From Streptomyces sp. WMMC500 (GTDB lineage: Bacteria; Actinomycetota; Actinomycetes; Streptomycetales; Streptomycetaceae), in assembly GCF_027497195.1 (NCBI RefSeq), contig NZ_CP114905.1:5777001-5841000 (forward strand): DNA of 64,000 bases, in the 5' to 3' direction. The notes below the pieces were generated by a model, which saw only the letters and a list, made by a program, of their open reading frames with translations, was not told where the DNA came from and made no database searches. Positions 37,627 to 45,866 of the stretch are shown here, piece by piece. Each line of letters opens with the position of its first letter. Position 1 is the stretch's first letter. The translations under genes and the position numbers were made by a program.

Positions 37627-38241
37627 TCAGCCCTCGGCGTGCGCGTCGCCTACGGTGCGCACGCCGAAGTGGGTGAGGAGCGCGGCGCAGGAGCGGCACG
37701 GCGGCGCGTACCGCCCGTGCAGCGGGTCGCCGTCCTCGCGGATGTGCCGGGCGGTGATCTTCGCCTGCTTCAGGGCCCGCCGCGCTTCGCCCGCGGAGAG
37801 GGGTTTGCGTGCGGCGAACTTGCCGCGGGCGGCTTCGACGGCGGCGAGGTGCCGCGAGAGGAGCACGGCTTCTGGGCAGCGGCCGGTGAAGCGTTCGCGG
37901 CGGCCGCTGGTGAGGGTGTCGAGGAAGTCCTGGATCAGTGGGTGGAGCAGGGGTCCCTGCTCGGCGCGGCCCGCGGTGCAGGTGAGGGTCTGGCCGCGGA
38001 CGGAGAGGGCGGCGCCGATGGCGGGCAGGACGCCGTCCCGCCGGCTGGTGAGGCGTGGCGCGCCGTCGCCGGGTGCCGTGTCGCGCCAGTCCGTGCGGGG
38101 GTCGGCCGCCGGGCCGGTCCCCGTCCCCATGTCCGTGTCCCTGTGTCCGTACGGTGTGTCCGTCTGGCCGAACGTGCTTCCCGTACCGCCGTACGGGCCG
38201 CCGCCGGTGAGCGGATCTGCTGTGTCTGAGCGTGCGTGCAT
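37627..38241 (-). CDS. YwqJ-related putative deaminase-domain protein
   Basis: 204 residues. An N-terminal Gly/Thr/Asp-rich stretch of about 60 residues precedes a deaminase-fold domain with the zinc signature: C122-P-E124 (in RCPEAVLL) and P181-C182-x2-C185 (in APPCRSCAALLTHFGV). YwqJ-type deaminases are toxin domains predicted to act on nucleic acids or nucleotides. No secretion signal, Rhs repeats or ESX leader is present, which suggests an intracellular role. Directly followed by the SUKH-3 gene and divergent from the WHH-SUKH gene. Confidence 0.72.
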   Translation of the reverse strand: MHARSDTADPLTGGGPYGGTGSTFGQTDTPYGHRDTDMGTGTGPAADPRTDWRDTAPGDGAPRLTSRRDGVLPAIGAALSVRGQTLTCTAGRAEQGPLLHPLIQDFLDTLTSGRRERFTGRCPEAVLLSRHLAAVEAARGKFAARKPLSAGEARRALKQAKITARHIREDGDPLHGRYAPPCRSCAALLTHFGVRTVGDAHAEG

Positions 38242-38339
38242 AGCGGTAAGAGCCTCCCCCGTGAAACTCCGCTGTCTCGCGTCGTCCAGCTTGCCACATA
38301 CGTACGACAGGCCACCCGAGACGCCTTCCGCACCGGCGT

Positions 38340-38456
38340 GTGCGCGCCCGGTGGCGCGGGCGTGCGCTGGGCAAGTCCGTCATTGCGGAGCAGATCACGC
38401 CGCTTGCCGGGGCGCTCTCTGACCAGGGCAAGACCGTCGGCGGCGGCACCCCATAG
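38340..38456 (+). pseudogene. Possible remnant: C-terminal fragment of an unknown gene
   Basis: An open frame ending at TAG (38454-38456) encodes a plausible C-terminus, ALGKSVIAEQITPLAGALS followed by DQGKTVGGGTP. Codon choice is G/C-ending in most positions. Nothing upstream provides a convincing start beyond GTG at 38340. Its TAG overlaps a TAGGCT hexamer that may be the -10 of the next gene. Either a decayed gene end left by rearrangement or a chance frame. Confidence 0.35.
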
Positions 38457-38496
38457 GCTGTGTTTCGACGGAGACCAACGGCAGGGGGCACACGCG

Positions 38497-39480
38497 ATGA
38501 CGTCAGGTCGGCGAGGAACGACCGTCGCACCGCCGAACGCGGCATACGCGGGGCAGGTCGTGAACTTCCCGGACCCGGTCCGGGCTGCCAGACACCCCCG
38601 GGGCGTGCGTGTCGATGCCGACGGTTACCCGGATTTCTCTCCGTACGCGCGCGCGGCGGCGGAGATCGCGGAGCCCCCGGAGGGCTTCGGTATCGACGAG
38701 CTGCGGCTGACGGACTACGTGTCGGCGAACGCGGCGCTGCGCGCGCAGGGACACGAGCTGTGGTCGACGCTGCCGCCGGTGGCGACGCCGCACGGCTGGA
38801 CGTGGCATCACGTGGCGGGCACGCGCCGGATGGAGCTGGTGCCGGCGGATGTGAAGGCGCTGCTGCGGCATCACGGCGGGCTGGCGACGGCGGCGGTGGA
38901 CCAGGACAAGCGCGGTACGCGCCCGTTGCAGGAGACGCGGCCGGTGCACTTCACGCTGCCGCGTGACGGGGCGGCGGTCACGGAGGACCAGGTGCTGGGC
39001 GTCGAGGAGGATCTGGGGTACGGGCTGCCGGGCGCGTACCGCGACTTCCTCAAGGCGGCGGGCGGCTGTGCGCCGGTGGGGGCGGCGCTGGATCCGGAGC
39101 TGGGGCTGCTGGTGGACCAGCCGTTCTTCACGGTGCGCGACGAGGCGGCGGTCAACGATCTGGTCTACGTCAACAAGTGCCTGCGCGACCATCTGACGAA
39201 GGACTACCTGGGCATCGCGTTTCTGCAGGGCGGGGTGCTGGCGCTGCAGACGAGGGGCCGCAGGCGCGGCAGCGTGTGGTTCTGCCCGTACGACGACGCC
39301 CGCGACCAGGGTGATGCGGGGTGGTCGGTCGCGGAGCGGGTGGAGCGGCTGCTGCTGTTCTGCGGGGAGGACTTCGACGCCTTCCTGGACCGGCTGGTCG
39401 GTGGTCCGCCGGAGTTGGAGACCGTGGCGAATCTGATGGTGGACGGCGGCTTCGCGCGCGCCGTGCCGGTGGAGGGGTGA
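38497..39480 (+). CDS. WHH nuclease-like domain fused to a SUKH (SMI1/KNR4) immunity domain
   Basis: 327 residues. The N-terminal part (about 20-135) looks like the WHH family of the HNH/endonuclease-VII superfamily: YPDFSPYA, then GWTWHHVAGTRRMELVP with W103-H104-H105 and RHHGG at 124-128. The C-terminal part (160-327) is a SUKH domain: VTEDQVLGVEEDLGYGLPGAYRDFLKAAGG, spanning 161-190. A toxin-type nuclease and an immunity-type domain in one chain is unusual. ATG at 38497 follows AGGGGG. A possible -10 is TAGGCT at 38454. The next gene begins 8 bp after the stop. Confidence 0.72.
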   Translation: MTSGRRGTTVAPPNAAYAGQVVNFPDPVRAARHPRGVRVDADGYPDFSPYARAAAEIAEPPEGFGIDELRLTDYVSANAALRAQGHELWSTLPPVATPHGWTWHHVAGTRRMELVPADVKALLRHHGGLATAAVDQDKRGTRPLQETRPVHFTLPRDGAAVTEDQVLGVEEDLGYGLPGAYRDFLKAAGGCAPVGAALDPELGLLVDQPFFTVRDEAAVNDLVYVNKCLRDHLTKDYLGIAFLQGGVLALQTRGRRRGSVWFCPYDDARDQGDAGWSVAERVERLLLFCGEDFDAFLDRLVGGPPELETVANLMVDGGFARAVPVEG

Positions 39481-39488
39481 AGGCGGTA

Positions 39489-42290
39489 ATGGTCACCTTC
39501 GCGCAGGCGCAGGAGCGCGCCGATTCGTGGATCAACGGCGGGGTGCCGCAGCAGCGGCGCCGCGAGGTCAAGGTGCGGGAGTTCGAGCTGGGCTTCGTGG
39601 CCTGGGCGGAGATCCCGGCCGGCGGTGAGCCGGAGGGTTCCGGGGCGCGGCTGGTCATCGCGCGCGACTCGGGCGATACGACGCTGTGGCCGGCGTTGCC
39701 GGTCGGCGAGGTGATCCGGCGCTTCGAGGAGGAGTACGGCGGCGACGAGGCGGCGGCGCCGCGGGGGGCGCAGCCGGGGGAGCGCGTGGACCTGGGGGCG
39801 ACGTCGTTCCTGCTGACGCCGCCGGAGTGGCTGCAGGAGGCGGCGGACCAGATCGGCATTCCGCGGCGCGGCGACTCGGGGTCTTCGGGGTCTGCGGGGG
39901 CTTCCGGTTCCCGCGGCAGGCACGCGGGTGCGGCCGCGGGCTCCGGCTCGCCTGCCCCGGCGCCTGGGCCGGCTTCGGCGCAGGGGAGTCCGGGTGCGCC
40001 GTACGGGGCGGGGAGTTCCGGTACGCCGTCTCCGGGTGGGCCCGCTTCGCCGTACGCGGCGGGGGGTCCCGGCGCGTCGGGTGCCTCGGGGGCGGTGGGT
40101 CCGCGGGTGGATCCGACGGCGCCCGCGGCGGCGGCGCCGACTCCGTGGAACGACACCAACTCGCGCGGCGACGACGACGCGGCTTCCGTGCCTCTGCCGG
40201 AGACGGTCCTCTCGTCGCAGCTTCCCGACACCCCGCCGCCGGGCGGCCCTTACCCGCCGCCGTCCGCCTCCAGCGGTTACCCCGCCGCGCCGGGCGGCCC
40301 GGCGTCGGCCCCGGGTGCCCCGGCGGCCCCCGGCGGTACGCCGCCTCCGGCTCCCGGCTCCGGTGGCTACCCCGGTGCGCCGGGCACCCCGCCGCATGCT
40401 CCCGCCCCGGCACCGCCGGGGCCGCCGGGGGCCGTGGGAGCCCCCGGATCCACGGGCACCCCCGGCGCTCCGGGAGCCCCGGGCGCCCCGGGCACTCCGC
40501 CCGGCGCGCCGCCCGCTCCGCCGGCCCCGGGCGCCCCGGTCCCGCCCGGCCCACCGTCGGCCCCCGGCGCCCCGGGCACCCCCGGAGCCCCGCCGGCCCC
40601 GGGCGCCCAGGGCGCCCCGGGTGCCCCCGCCGCCCCGCCGCCCGGCGCCGGCCCCGGCCCCGGCCCCGGCCCCGGCGCGGGTCCCGGCCCCGGTGGCGGC
40701 GCCGCCGACATCGCCGAGCAGGCCACCAGCAAGGCCACCCCCCTCCCGCCCCCGCTCAAGGGCAAGCGGGCCCCCGCCGGGCAGGGCGTACCGCCGCCCC
40801 CCGGCGCTCCCGGGACGCCCGGGGCCGCCCGCGGCTCCGGGTCGTCGGCACCGCCCCCGCCGTCCGCTCCCGGCGCCCCGGGCGCCGGCAACGCGTACAT
40901 CCCGACGCAGCTCGTGTCGCAGGTCGACCCGGGCGCCTCCGCGGGCGGCCCGGGCGGCGCACCCCCCGGCCCGCCCGCGCCGCCCGGCGCACCCGGTGCC
41001 CCTGCCGCCCCCGGGGCGCCCGGCGCCCCGCCCGTACCCGGCGCTCCCGGCGCACCCCCGCCCGCCGCGCCCGGCCAGGCGGCTCCGCCCCCCGGCGGCG
41101 CCCCCTTCGCGCCCGGCGCCCCGGGCGCCCCCGGCGCGCCCCCCGGTGCCGCGCCCTTCCCGCCGGGCGCCCCCGCCGGACCCGCCCCGGGCGCCCCCGG
41201 TGCTCCCGGCATGCCGCCCCCCGCGGGCCCCGCCGCCCCCGGCATGCCGCCCGGCGCCCAGAACCCGGCCGCACCCGCCGGCTACGGCTACCCGCCCCCC
41301 GGCGTCCCCACGGTCGGACCCGGCTACCTCGCCGTTCTGCGCTACCGCGCCCAGGACGGCTCCGAACAGCAGGTCATGCGCCGCTCCGCCCCCGGCACCC
41401 CGCACCCCGAGTGGCAGATCCTGCACGAGCTGCGCGGCATGGGCGTACCCCCGCAGCAGGTCCTGGAGCTGCACACCGAGCTGGAGCCCTGCGACCTGCC
41501 CGGCGGTTACTGCTCGCGCATGATCCGCGAGACCTGGCCGCAGGTCCGGCTGAGCCACACCGCCTCCTACGGCCGCGACCACGCCTCCCGGCAGCAGGGC
41601 ATGCAGCAGCTCATCGAGCACCAGGGCGAGCTGCACCAGGTCGCCGACGGCCCCGCCCGGCCCCGGCCGCAGCGCGTGCCGCTGCCGCCGCCGGGGCAGA
41701 TCCCGGTGCTGCCGCCGCTGCCCCCGGAGGCGCTGGGGCACGAGCTGTACCAGGCGTTCGGGCCGCAGGGCGTGTTCCGTTACGACCAGCGGGCAGTGGC
41801 CCGCCAGGGCGTGCCGGACGTGGTGGCGCAGACGCTCGTGTGGGCGGGGCTGCCGATGGACTTCGGCCCGTTCTTCTGGGGCCAGGCACAGCCGGGCCGG
41901 CCGGTGCCGACGCTGGCGGAGCTTGCGGCGGAGCGGGGTGTGCAGCCGGCCTCGGACGCCGGTTCGTACCTCGTCATGGGCAACGACTTCGGCCGCCAGA
42001 TGTGCGTCCAGTACGGCACGGCGCACATCGTCGCCGTGCCGCTGGAGGCGGCGCCGGGCGGCGGCAGCGCGCCGCCGCAGTTCGTGAACACCGGGCTGCC
42101 CGAGTTCGTGCGCTGCCTGGGGATGCTCGGCCACATGTGGCGGCTGCGCTTCGGGCTCACCCCGGACCAGGGGGGGCGCTGGACGGTCGACTTCCAGAAC
42201 CAGTTGGCGGCGATCGACCCGGCGGCCCTTGAGGGCCCGGACCACTGGTGGTCGGTCGTCCTCGAACAGCTCTGGGACGGCCTGTTGTAA
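39489..42290 (+). CDS. Large protein: Imm35/YrhB-like domain, collagen-like linker, deaminase domain, SUKH-4 domain
   Basis: 933 residues. Residues 1-90 resemble Imm35/YrhB (AQERADSWINGG, FELGFVAWAE, LVIARDSGDTTLWPALP). Residues about 120-611 are low complexity, with Gly-Ala-Pro triplets like collagen (GAPGSTGTPGAPGAPGAPG). About 612-730 is an XOO_2897-type deaminase-like domain with H639-P-E641 and P667-C668-x6-C675. About 740-930 is a SUKH-4 domain (YLVMGNDFGRQMCVQYG, PPQFVNTGLPEFVRCLGML). ATG at 39489 has GAAGG before it; GTG at 39477 overlaps the previous stop and is the alternative. No signal peptide. Two immunity-type domains thus flank one toxin-type domain in a single chain. Confidence 0.75.
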   Translation: MVTFAQAQERADSWINGGVPQQRRREVKVREFELGFVAWAEIPAGGEPEGSGARLVIARDSGDTTLWPALPVGEVIRRFEEEYGGDEAAAPRGAQPGERVDLGATSFLLTPPEWLQEAADQIGIPRRGDSGSSGSAGASGSRGRHAGAAAGSGSPAPAPGPASAQGSPGAPYGAGSSGTPSPGGPASPYAAGGPGASGASGAVGPRVDPTAPAAAAPTPWNDTNSRGDDDAASVPLPETVLSSQLPDTPPPGGPYPPPSASSGYPAAPGGPASAPGAPAAPGGTPPPAPGSGGYPGAPGTPPHAPAPAPPGPPGAVGAPGSTGTPGAPGAPGAPGTPPGAPPAPPAPGAPVPPGPPSAPGAPGTPGAPPAPGAQGAPGAPAAPPPGAGPGPGPGPGAGPGPGGGAADIAEQATSKATPLPPPLKGKRAPAGQGVPPPPGAPGTPGAARGSGSSAPPPPSAPGAPGAGNAYIPTQLVSQVDPGASAGGPGGAPPGPPAPPGAPGAPAAPGAPGAPPVPGAPGAPPPAAPGQAAPPPGGAPFAPGAPGAPGAPPGAAPFPPGAPAGPAPGAPGAPGMPPPAGPAAPGMPPGAQNPAAPAGYGYPPPGVPTVGPGYLAVLRYRAQDGSEQQVMRRSAPGTPHPEWQILHELRGMGVPPQQVLELHTELEPCDLPGGYCSRMIRETWPQVRLSHTASYGRDHASRQQGMQQLIEHQGELHQVADGPARPRPQRVPLPPPGQIPVLPPLPPEALGHELYQAFGPQGVFRYDQRAVARQGVPDVVAQTLVWAGLPMDFGPFFWGQAQPGRPVPTLAELAAERGVQPASDAGSYLVMGNDFGRQMCVQYGTAHIVAVPLEAAPGGGSAPPQFVNTGLPEFVRCLGMLGHMWRLRFGLTPDQGGRWTVDFQNQLAAIDPAALEGPDHWWSVVLEQLWDGLL

Positions 42291-42296
42291 CCGTTC

Positions 42297-43926
42297 CTAG
42301 AGGCTGAGTGGAAGTGAGTCCTGGTGCCGGGACTCGTGCTCAGCCGCGTGCCCCGAACGGTTGTGGGCACGCTGGTTGCCCGCTTTCGCTCCGCGTCCGG
42401 CGTGCACGGATCGTGTCCGTGGTCCGGGGATGCGGGGGCGGGTTTCCTCGCTCCCCGGGACACCTGACGCGGCCTGGACGGTCCGATGCCCCACCGCATC
42501 ACTCCGGTGCGGTGGGGGCGGTGCCGTCCGTCGCCGGATCGAACATCCCAGGGCGCGTCTTCCGATCGCCACGGCGGCAGCGTCGTGGCGGGTGGTCGTG
42601 CGAGTCTTGGTGGTCAGGGGTTTCTGCCAGTTCTGGGCGCCCCAGCGGCTGGTGTAGGCGGGATCGACGGCGACGAGGGTGATGCTGAGTTCGGCGGCCA
42701 TGGACACCAGCCGGTTACGCAGCTTAGCCGTGGGCATCCCGGAGATCAGCCGGCGCAACCGTTTGCGCCGCCCGTGTTTCTCTCTGGTCTTCTCTGTGGC
42801 GAAGTCCAGGTCCTCGATCGCGATGGCCAGGTTGTGGCGCTGGGCGAGGTGCAGCAGGCGGATGAGGGCATGCCGCATCTGCGCGTCCCGGTGCGGTGCA
42901 CTGCCGCTCAGATCGTAGGCGAACCTGCGCGGTTCGCCGACGGGATTGCCGTGGGTGTCCAGGCGCCAGGCCGCGAGGTGGTCGGCGTTCATGTCCACGC
43001 CGACCAGCCCGCTCGCCTGGGCTGCCTCCACAGGAACGGTCCTGACCGGTGGGATCTGCCAGGAGGCGGTCAGGTACCAGCGGCCGTGGCTCACGTCGTA
43101 GTGGATGCGGTAGGCCACGGCACGGTGGGTGGTGATGCGGTCAGCCCACTGCTCGCCCCGGTGGCGGAAGCCCACCCGGCAGGCGAGCACGTACCGGCCG
43201 TGGGGTGCGTTCGCCCACCCGGCCAGCGGTGCCGGGAGTTTGATGCTCACCACGCCGCCCGGGCTGACGCGGATGGTCTCGTTGCCGTAGCGCTTGCCGG
43301 ACTCTCCGTCGGCCTGAAGGAACCAGCGTTCGGCGTCCCACCGCACACGCCACTCGGCCTCGGTCAACCGGGCAGCTTCGAGGTGGTGCCGGGTGCGCAG
43401 CAGCTTCTTGCCGCCGCGCACCACCCGCACGCGTCCCGCGTCACGGTCGGCCCGTTCCCGTCCCAGCCGGTCTTCGAGCAGACGACAGGCGCCGGGACTT
43501 GGCAAACCACTCCTGCTTCGAGCGGTAACCACCCGGCTGCCCCTTCGAGCCCGTCGCCCCGACCGGCAGCGACAGCCGGTTCGTGATCGTGTCGACGCCG
43601 GCCTGAAGGGACTGGACATGGGCGAGTTGGCCGCGCCGGGCCAGTGCCCACTGGTCATGCGTGGCTTTGGTGATGCTGCCCGCCCAACGCGAGGACGACT
43701 GCTCGGTCAGGGCACGCTTGCGCTGCGTCCACCGGTCACTGTCGTGCTCGAACCCGGCCGTGCAGCGAACCTTCAGGTCGCGGGAGGCCAGAGAGCCGAG
43801 CAGGTCCCCGACCAGGCGCAGGACCGTCTCGTCCCGCCCCGTCAGGCCCTTGGGGCTGTCGCGGATCGCCACCCCAGACGGGCCGGGCACCACGAACGGC
43901 GTCGCCATCTTGCGCAGCCCACCCAT
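42297..43926 (-). pseudogene. Frameshifted TnpB/OrfB-like (IS200/IS605-type, RuvC-fold) gene
   Basis: The N-terminal part (SRWAGSITKATHDQWALARR, SLQAGVDTITNRLSLP, EWFAKSRRL) and the C-terminal part (RLLEDRLGRERAD onward) lie in different frames. The join is near 43480-43492, consistent with one extra base or two missing. RuvC-like acidic residues survive: GVDMNADHLAAW, AIEDLDF and RHDAAAVAIG. The VDPAYTSRWGAQNWQKP block is typical of Streptomyces TnpB-related proteins, and the CxxC zinc ribbon is absent. No TnpA is nearby. The start is uncertain (ATG at 43926 used, frame open to 43974). The gene end overlaps a nested hairpin, 7 bp from the SUKH-4 gene stop. Confidence 0.8.
42302..42345. other. 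Nested hairpin at the tnpB 3' end
   Basis: Outer stem GGCTGAG / CTCAGCC (42302-42308, 42339-42345) encloses inner stem GAGTCC / GGACTC (42316-42321, 42330-42335) with an 8-nt loop. It lies within the last codons of the TnpB-like frame and 12 bp past the SUKH-4 gene stop. It may be the transposon right-end hairpin or guide-RNA scaffold, or simply a terminator for the rightward operon. Confidence 0.6.
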
Positions 43927-44260
43927 CCCCCACCCCGCACGGCTCGAAGATCCCTCACCACACCCAACGACCACCTCCCGGAAAGGTCACGCATTCGAGG
44001 TAGGAACCCCCGTTCTTCCACGGCCCATCGCACGGTCGTCGACGCTCACCCTGCACAGAACGCGCTCAGACGCTGTCAACCAGCAGCAGTTCCCAACCCC
44101 CCGGGCAGCAGTCGGGGACGGGCGCGGGCCGGTGGGGCCGTTTCATATGTTCTTCGACCGATGACCACCTGAAAGGAGTGGGTGTCAGATTATGACCGGT
44201 TCGCGCATCTCCTGAAGGATGAGCGCCGACAGCGACCGGGGACGAGAGGAGCTCGATCAC
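43927..44260. other. Gap between the tnpB-like gene and the coiled-coil gene
   Basis: 334 bp. No supported gene. The stretch from about 44140 to 44200 is AT-richer (TTTCATATGTTCTTCG, GTGTCAGATTATGACC) and probably holds the promoter of the gene at 44261 and the left end of the transposon remnant. A short frame from 44182 (GTG) reads SDYDRFAHLLKDERR but then continues as a shadow of the downstream gene. Confidence 0.5.
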
Positions 44261-45199
44261 ATGGGCGCCGTGAAGACGTCGGCTGGGGGCTTCGACACCG
44301 TACGCGGTGGTCGCGGCTACCGCCCCGACCAAGTGGACGCCGCGGTGACCCGCGTCGGCGAGGAGCGCGACTCCGCCTGGGAGCGGGCCGCCCGCCTCAC
44401 CGTCCTGGAGCGCGAGCTGAGCGAGGAGCTCGACCGGCTCACCGGCGAGCTGGCGGAGGTCAAGGAGCAGACCTACGCGGAGCTGGGGGTGCGCGCGCAG
44501 GAGATCCTGTACCTCGCCCAGGACCAGGCCGCCGAACTCCGCGGCAGCGCCGCGGAACAACTGCAGCGCGCGGAGGCGGAGACGCGGCAGTACGTCGAGG
44601 AGACCACCGCCGACACCCGCCGCGCGGCCCGGGCGCTGCGCGAGGAGGCCGAGGCCCGGCTGCGCAGCGTGCTCGGCGCGGCCGAGCAGGAGGCCGCCGA
44701 CCTGCTGACCTCCGCGCAGGCGGCCGTCGAGGACACCGCGGGCGAGGCGGCGGCGGCGCTGGCGGAGATGAAGCGCCGGACGGCGGCGATGCTCGACGAC
44801 GCGCGTCGCGAACACCAGGCGGCGGTACGGCGGTTGGACGAGGAGGTACGGGAGAGCCAGGAGGCCGCCGACGCCGAGCTCGCCACCCGTACCCGCAGCG
44901 CGGAGTCGCACCTCGCCGAGCAGGAGGCGGCCCACGCCGAGGCCGAGGCGTACGCGCGCCGCTGCCGCGACGAGGCGGAGGCGCAGGGCGCGGAGCTGGT
45001 GGCGGAGGCGGTGGGGCGGGCGGAGCAGATCGAGCGCGACACGCGGCGCGCGCTGCGCGAGGCGGAGGTCCGCCGCGAGGAGCTGTCGGCGCACATGGAG
45101 CTCGTACGCGCCACGCTCACGGCGATGACGGGCCGCGCCCCCGACTCCGACACGGCCACGGGCACGGTCCCGGGCCCGTCCCCGCACGCGGACGACTAG
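44261..45199 (+). CDS. DivIVA-like coiled-coil protein ('cellulose-binding protein' family)
   Basis: 312 residues. A short N-terminal segment resembling the DivIVA lipid-binding motif (GGFDTVRGGRGYRPDQVDAAV) is followed by almost continuous Ala/Glu/Arg coiled coil to about residue 285 and a disordered tail. Streptomyces encode several such proteins (FilP/Scy/DivIVA relatives) involved in polar growth and cytoskeletal scaffolds; some are annotated as cellulose-binding. ATG at 44261 follows AGAGGAG by nine bases; ATG at 44219 is in frame but too close to its only SD-like sequence. Confidence 0.8.
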   Translation: MGAVKTSAGGFDTVRGGRGYRPDQVDAAVTRVGEERDSAWERAARLTVLERELSEELDRLTGELAEVKEQTYAELGVRAQEILYLAQDQAAELRGSAAEQLQRAEAETRQYVEETTADTRRAARALREEAEARLRSVLGAAEQEAADLLTSAQAAVEDTAGEAAAALAEMKRRTAAMLDDARREHQAAVRRLDEEVRESQEAADAELATRTRSAESHLAEQEAAHAEAEAYARRCRDEAEAQGAELVAEAVGRAEQIERDTRRALREAEVRREELSAHMELVRATLTAMTGRAPDSDTATGTVPGPSPHADD

Positions 45200-45249
45200 A
45201 GCGGGTCTCTCTGATCCTGGGGTGAGCGACCTTCGGATCGCCTGCGGGT

Positions 45250-45849
45250 TCAGTCGCCGGAGTGGTCCGGCAGGAGCTGAGCCGCGAGCGATCGTGCGGT
45301 CGCGGTGAGTGTGGCCGTGTCCAGCCCGGTCCGGCTCATGAACACGAGCCCTTGCTGCGCGGCCAGGAGGGCCCGCGCCAGTGCGGTCGGATCCGCTCCG
45401 GCCGGCAGGTCGCCCTCGCGCTGGGCGCGGGCGACGCAGTCGCCGATCAGCGCGGTGGACGCCTCGTAGGTGCGGTGGGCGTGGTCGAGGACTGCCGGAT
45501 CGGCGTTGCCGAGTTCGCAGGTGCTGTTGGCCATCAGGCAGCCACGCCGCGTGCCGGCGCCGGCCGGGTCGTCGATCGGTGCCTCCAGGAGCATGCGTAG
45601 AGCGTCCACGGCCCGTGGAGCCTCGGCGAGGGCTCTCCGAAGCTGGCCGAGGAGGTCCTCGGTGTAGCCGTGCAGCACCCGGAGGAAGAGCTGACGCTTG
45701 TCGCCGAACGCCGCATAGAGGCTGCCTTTGCCCAGCCGGCTGACCCGCATCAGGTCTTCCAGCGAGGTCGCGGCGTACCCGGCGTCCCAGAACTGCTCCC
45801 GGACGGCGTTCAGCACTTGCTTCTCGTCGAACGCTCGCGGACGTGCCAT
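45250..45849 (-). CDS. TetR family regulator
   Basis: 199 residues: HTH domain MARPRAFDEKQVLNAVREQFWDAGYAATSLEDLMRVSRLGKGSLYAAFGDKR (first 53 residues), then a ligand-binding domain with the CLMANSTCELG segment seen in regulators of oxidoreductase genes. ATG at 45849 gives the normal short N-terminus. Divergent from the SDR gene at 45960, with twin mirror-image operators between. Likely represses both genes and responds to a small molecule handled by the SDR. Confidence 0.92.
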   Translation of the reverse strand: MARPRAFDEKQVLNAVREQFWDAGYAATSLEDLMRVSRLGKGSLYAAFGDKRQLFLRVLHGYTEDLLGQLRRALAEAPRAVDALRMLLEAPIDDPAGAGTRRGCLMANSTCELGNADPAVLDHAHRTYEASTALIGDCVARAQREGDLPAGADPTALARALLAAQQGLVFMSRTGLDTATLTATARSLAAQLLPDHSGD

Positions 45850-45866
45850 GCGCACCAGGATACGGA

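Noticed and set aside
39204..42245. 1013-codon minus-strand frame opposite the large deaminase/SUKH-4 gene
   Set aside because: Antisense of the Gly-Ala-Pro region; its apparent Gly/Arg repeats are a by-product of that composition.
43441..43700. Programmed frameshift in the TnpB-like gene
   Set aside because: No slippery heptamer or downstream pseudoknot was seen at 43480-43492, and TnpB genes are not known to need frameshifting; mutation or sequencing error is simpler.
44182..44260. Short gene starting GTG-TCA-GAT-TAT (SDYDRFAHLLKDERR)
   Set aside because: The start looks natural but the frame continues only as a shadow of the coiled-coil gene with no stop; left as part of the promoter region.
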